DNA of 64,000 bases, from positions 1,089,564 through 1,153,563 of the forward strand of contig PTEX01000137.1 in NCBI GenBank assembly GCA_003342815.1, given 5' to 3'. The position numbers were made by a program, and so were the translations under genes. Source of the stretch: Eudromia elegans (taxonomy: Eukaryota; Chordata; Aves; Tinamiformes; Tinamidae). This document shows positions 61,685 to 64,000 of the stretch, one piece after another; positions within the stretch are counted from its first letter, which is position 1; the number at the start of each line of letters is the position of its first letter. The notes below the pieces were generated by a model. That model saw only the letters and a program-made list of their open reading frames with translations, ran no database searches and was not told the DNA's origin.

Positions 61685-61760
61685 AAATGTTGGCTTGACT
61701 TAGTGTCCATCTCGGTTTACTCACTGGTAGGATGGGGCTGATATTTACACAGTTCAGCCT
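61685..61760 (+). mobile_element. probable MIR/CORE-SINE scrap, plus strand
   Basis: 'cttagtgtccatctcggttt' followed by 'actcactggtaggatggggc' and 'tgatatttac' resembles the MIR segment 'ctctgtgcctcagtttcctcatctgtaaaatggggataat'. Diverged but in the right order. Confidence 0.5.
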
Positions 61761-64000
61761 TGCTACATTAAAATATGACATATAACAGCAAAAAATAAAT
61801 TAGTGAATACTAGTAGCTTTTCCTACCCAACCAGGTTAAGTTTACTACTTTAAAAAAATGCTAGAATGTCAGATATGTGTTTGCAGCTTTATCAAAGGCT
61901 GTTAATTTCTCACGCAGAATATTCCCTAATACAGCGCCTTTAAAGCTGCTGAACTCCTGATCTGCAAAATAGCCAGTCTGGGGAGCGTTTCTTACAGTCT
62001 TTGAAGTCGCAGCACTCATAAAGCTGACCAGTGTTGTTTGCGGGTTTGTTTTCTTTCCATATCTCTCCTGTGCTTTAAGACCAGACAGAAGATGACATTA
62101 TTAGCAGGCTGCTCACAAGCACCTAGTAGTTTAGGGGCAGGCTTTTTATTTCTGCTTTCAAGCAGAGATGAAAGATTGTAAAAACCTCTCGTTTTTTTCC
62201 TTAGGGAATTACAGCTCACAAAAGTTCTTATAACTCCTTACAGCAGCTATTTTACTACTCAGGGAGGATATTTACTGGGTCACTTTCTTCCTGCAGCCGG
62301 CCTCAGTGTTAATAAACGGTGTCTGCGAGTTACTTTATGCTGTTCTTACTTTATTTTGATCTAGCTGTGTGTTTAAGAGGCTAAAGAGAGTGTGTCTTGA
62401 TGAGCTACTTACACCCGACTCTTGCTCTAGGCCAGAACGGAGAGAGGGCTTTTTTCCTGATTTTTGAAGGACACTGAAAATTGAAACATGGGGCGACTTG
62501 CCAAGGTTGCTTTGCAAGTCTCTTAGCTTCTGCTCACTCAGCATTAACATCTGTCTTCACTAAACTGCTCCTGGCTGCCTGGTATACGCCACGGAGCAAG
62601 CTCCAGAGGCATTTATAGAAAGCAGAGCTCCGGAGCGGGGACCTACACCCCCAGAGTCCCCACTGCTAGCACTCTTCCGGTTGAATTAAGGCTCTATTTT
62701 ATTCCAGAAGACTCTGTCACAGCTCTGCGTGGTGGCGAGCCTCTAAAATGAAAGATAACAAAAGGGGGAAGAGGCAGCAGGATTCTGCCAAAGGGATCCT
62801 GGGGCTGAGTTCTCCCTTCTCAGCTCTACATCCTGTTCAAAAATGTGATATAAAACATAGCAAAGTGGGTTTTATTTTCTTCTTTTCAACCAAGAAGTCA
62901 GATATTTTTTGCATACAATTCAAGCTCAGCATGCTATATCCCTTAAGACCAATTACCTCTAAGTGTTCAAATGAGGCATACAGTTATTACAACACCAACT
63001 TAGGGGTTAGCACGCCCAAAACAAGGCAGCCCTGCTGGCCTCCATGGCATGATGGCACAATGTTCTAAGCCTAGTTAACATCCATGGTTACATCTATATT
63101 ACAAAAAGGCAAATCTGCTTTAAAGGAACTCTACATTACCTCACCCAGATGATTTTAGGTGCTATCAATGGCAAAAAATATCACATAAATCCCATTAATC
63201 CCCATTTCAATACCTTGCATGAGCTTACAGGTAACTTAGCACTTTTAGATTTCTGAATCACATCCTTAAGGTAGGAGCGGCATCCTGCTCTCCAATATGT
63301 GCAAAACCAAACGTGCTGTCAATGCCTGGTGAGGAGCAACTTGCCTTTCAAGGCATTTCTCCAGAACATTCATCCTCACATTTGGTGAGGTCCAGCTTTC
63401 CACGAGGTGCTTTGAGGCACTGTGTGCTTACACACCCTCTACAGAAGCAGCAGTGCCTGGATTTATGGAATTACTGGCAGTGACCAGACACATGCTAAGT
63501 TAGTAAACAGATTAATATGTATTAACATACTGCATTTGTTCAAAGTTCAGAACTTGTGTGCACATGTGAACGTGGTATTTATCCATGGTTCTCACCAAGA
63601 GAACTGATTAAAAACAGGATCATGCAAAGTAAGCAGTGTCATAAAAAGAAAGAATTAAAACATTTTTTTTTTACTGAAATACTTTGAATAATGGTTACCT
63701 GATTTAATGGCTCATCAACCTATAACTCTCACATAATCTTCTAGGCTTTGGTGGTTTTATGTTGTAACTTGTAGTTGATGCTGCAAGAAATAACAGCTCT
63801 TATGAAATTATATCTATATTATATTCCATAAAAAGCATCCTTAAGAGAAATCTTAATGCATCTTCCACAAAGATCAAAGGAAGGGAGAAGGCAGTCACCT
63901 GTTGGTTACTTCCTCATGAAGAGATCTCAAAACAGAGACCGTGACATGTTGCTGTGGCACCTTTTGTTTATGTGTTGCCTTGTGATCTTGAAAACTTTGG
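61761..64000. other. unique non-coding DNA to the window edge
   Basis: No gene, RNA or repeat family is recognised. Slightly GC-richer DNA at 62570-62830 carries a 106-codon plus-strand frame (62748-63068) without family resemblance. A T-tract lies near 63664. Confidence 0.5.

Overview
The window looks like a gene-poor stretch of a bird chromosome, either intergenic or deep inside a large intron. The base sequence is AT-rich. Interspersed repeats are sparse. The recognisable ones are CR1-type LINE pieces, most of them 3'-truncated copies as is usual in birds, plus a few very old MIR/CORE-SINE relics. I see no L1, Alu, B1 or other mammal-specific repeats and nothing bacterial: no operons, no ribosome-binding sites, no long coding frames. 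CR1 also occurs in turtles and crocodilians, but this low repeat density fits a bird better. I cannot name the species.

I could not identify any confident protein-coding gene, tRNA, rRNA, CRISPR array or complete mobile element. Every long open frame I checked lies in a GC-rich patch that is open on both strands, inside a CR1 element, or in a skewed low-complexity stretch. These frames are best read as chance or fossil frames unless transcripts say otherwise.

Layout: 1-728 unique DNA; 729-1320 CR1 (minus); 1321-10189 AT-rich DNA with small microsatellites, a GATA-type block at 6.34-6.44 kb and a possible very old CR1 scrap near 5.8 kb; 10190-11045 decayed CR1-like ORF2 with recognisable reverse-transcriptase motifs (plus); 13.25-13.68 kb GC islet; 21.38-21.79 kb diverged direct duplication, followed by a CpG-rich block at 22.33-22.88 kb; 27.92-28.66 and 29.25-29.75 kb GC-rich patches, the second with two strong donor-like / AP-1-like sites and a good acceptor; 36261-36550 a younger CR1 with an internal deletion; 41.05-41.14 kb MIR; 41.3-41.58 kb unusually open AT-rich segment behind a strong acceptor; 44375-44640 a dense CpG island with no recognisable gene, flanked by sequence that looks like a conserved non-coding element; 46.35-46.78 kb ancient CR1 (minus); 48448-48472 a 25-bp palindrome; 49413-49478 a (CTCCT)13 tract; 51.3, 56.2 and 61.7 kb MIR-like scraps; 53.76-53.99 kb GC islet with a 70-codon frame that starts like a signal peptide; 60.0-61.2 kb possible conserved non-coding block; then unique DNA to the end.

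I found nothing that amounts to a new multi-gene system. The best leads are the orphan CpG island at 44.4 kb with its flank, the possible small secreted-protein frame at 53.77 kb, and the possible short spliced transcript at 29.25-29.9 kb. All three can be tested with RNA-seq, CAGE and genome alignment, none of which I could run.
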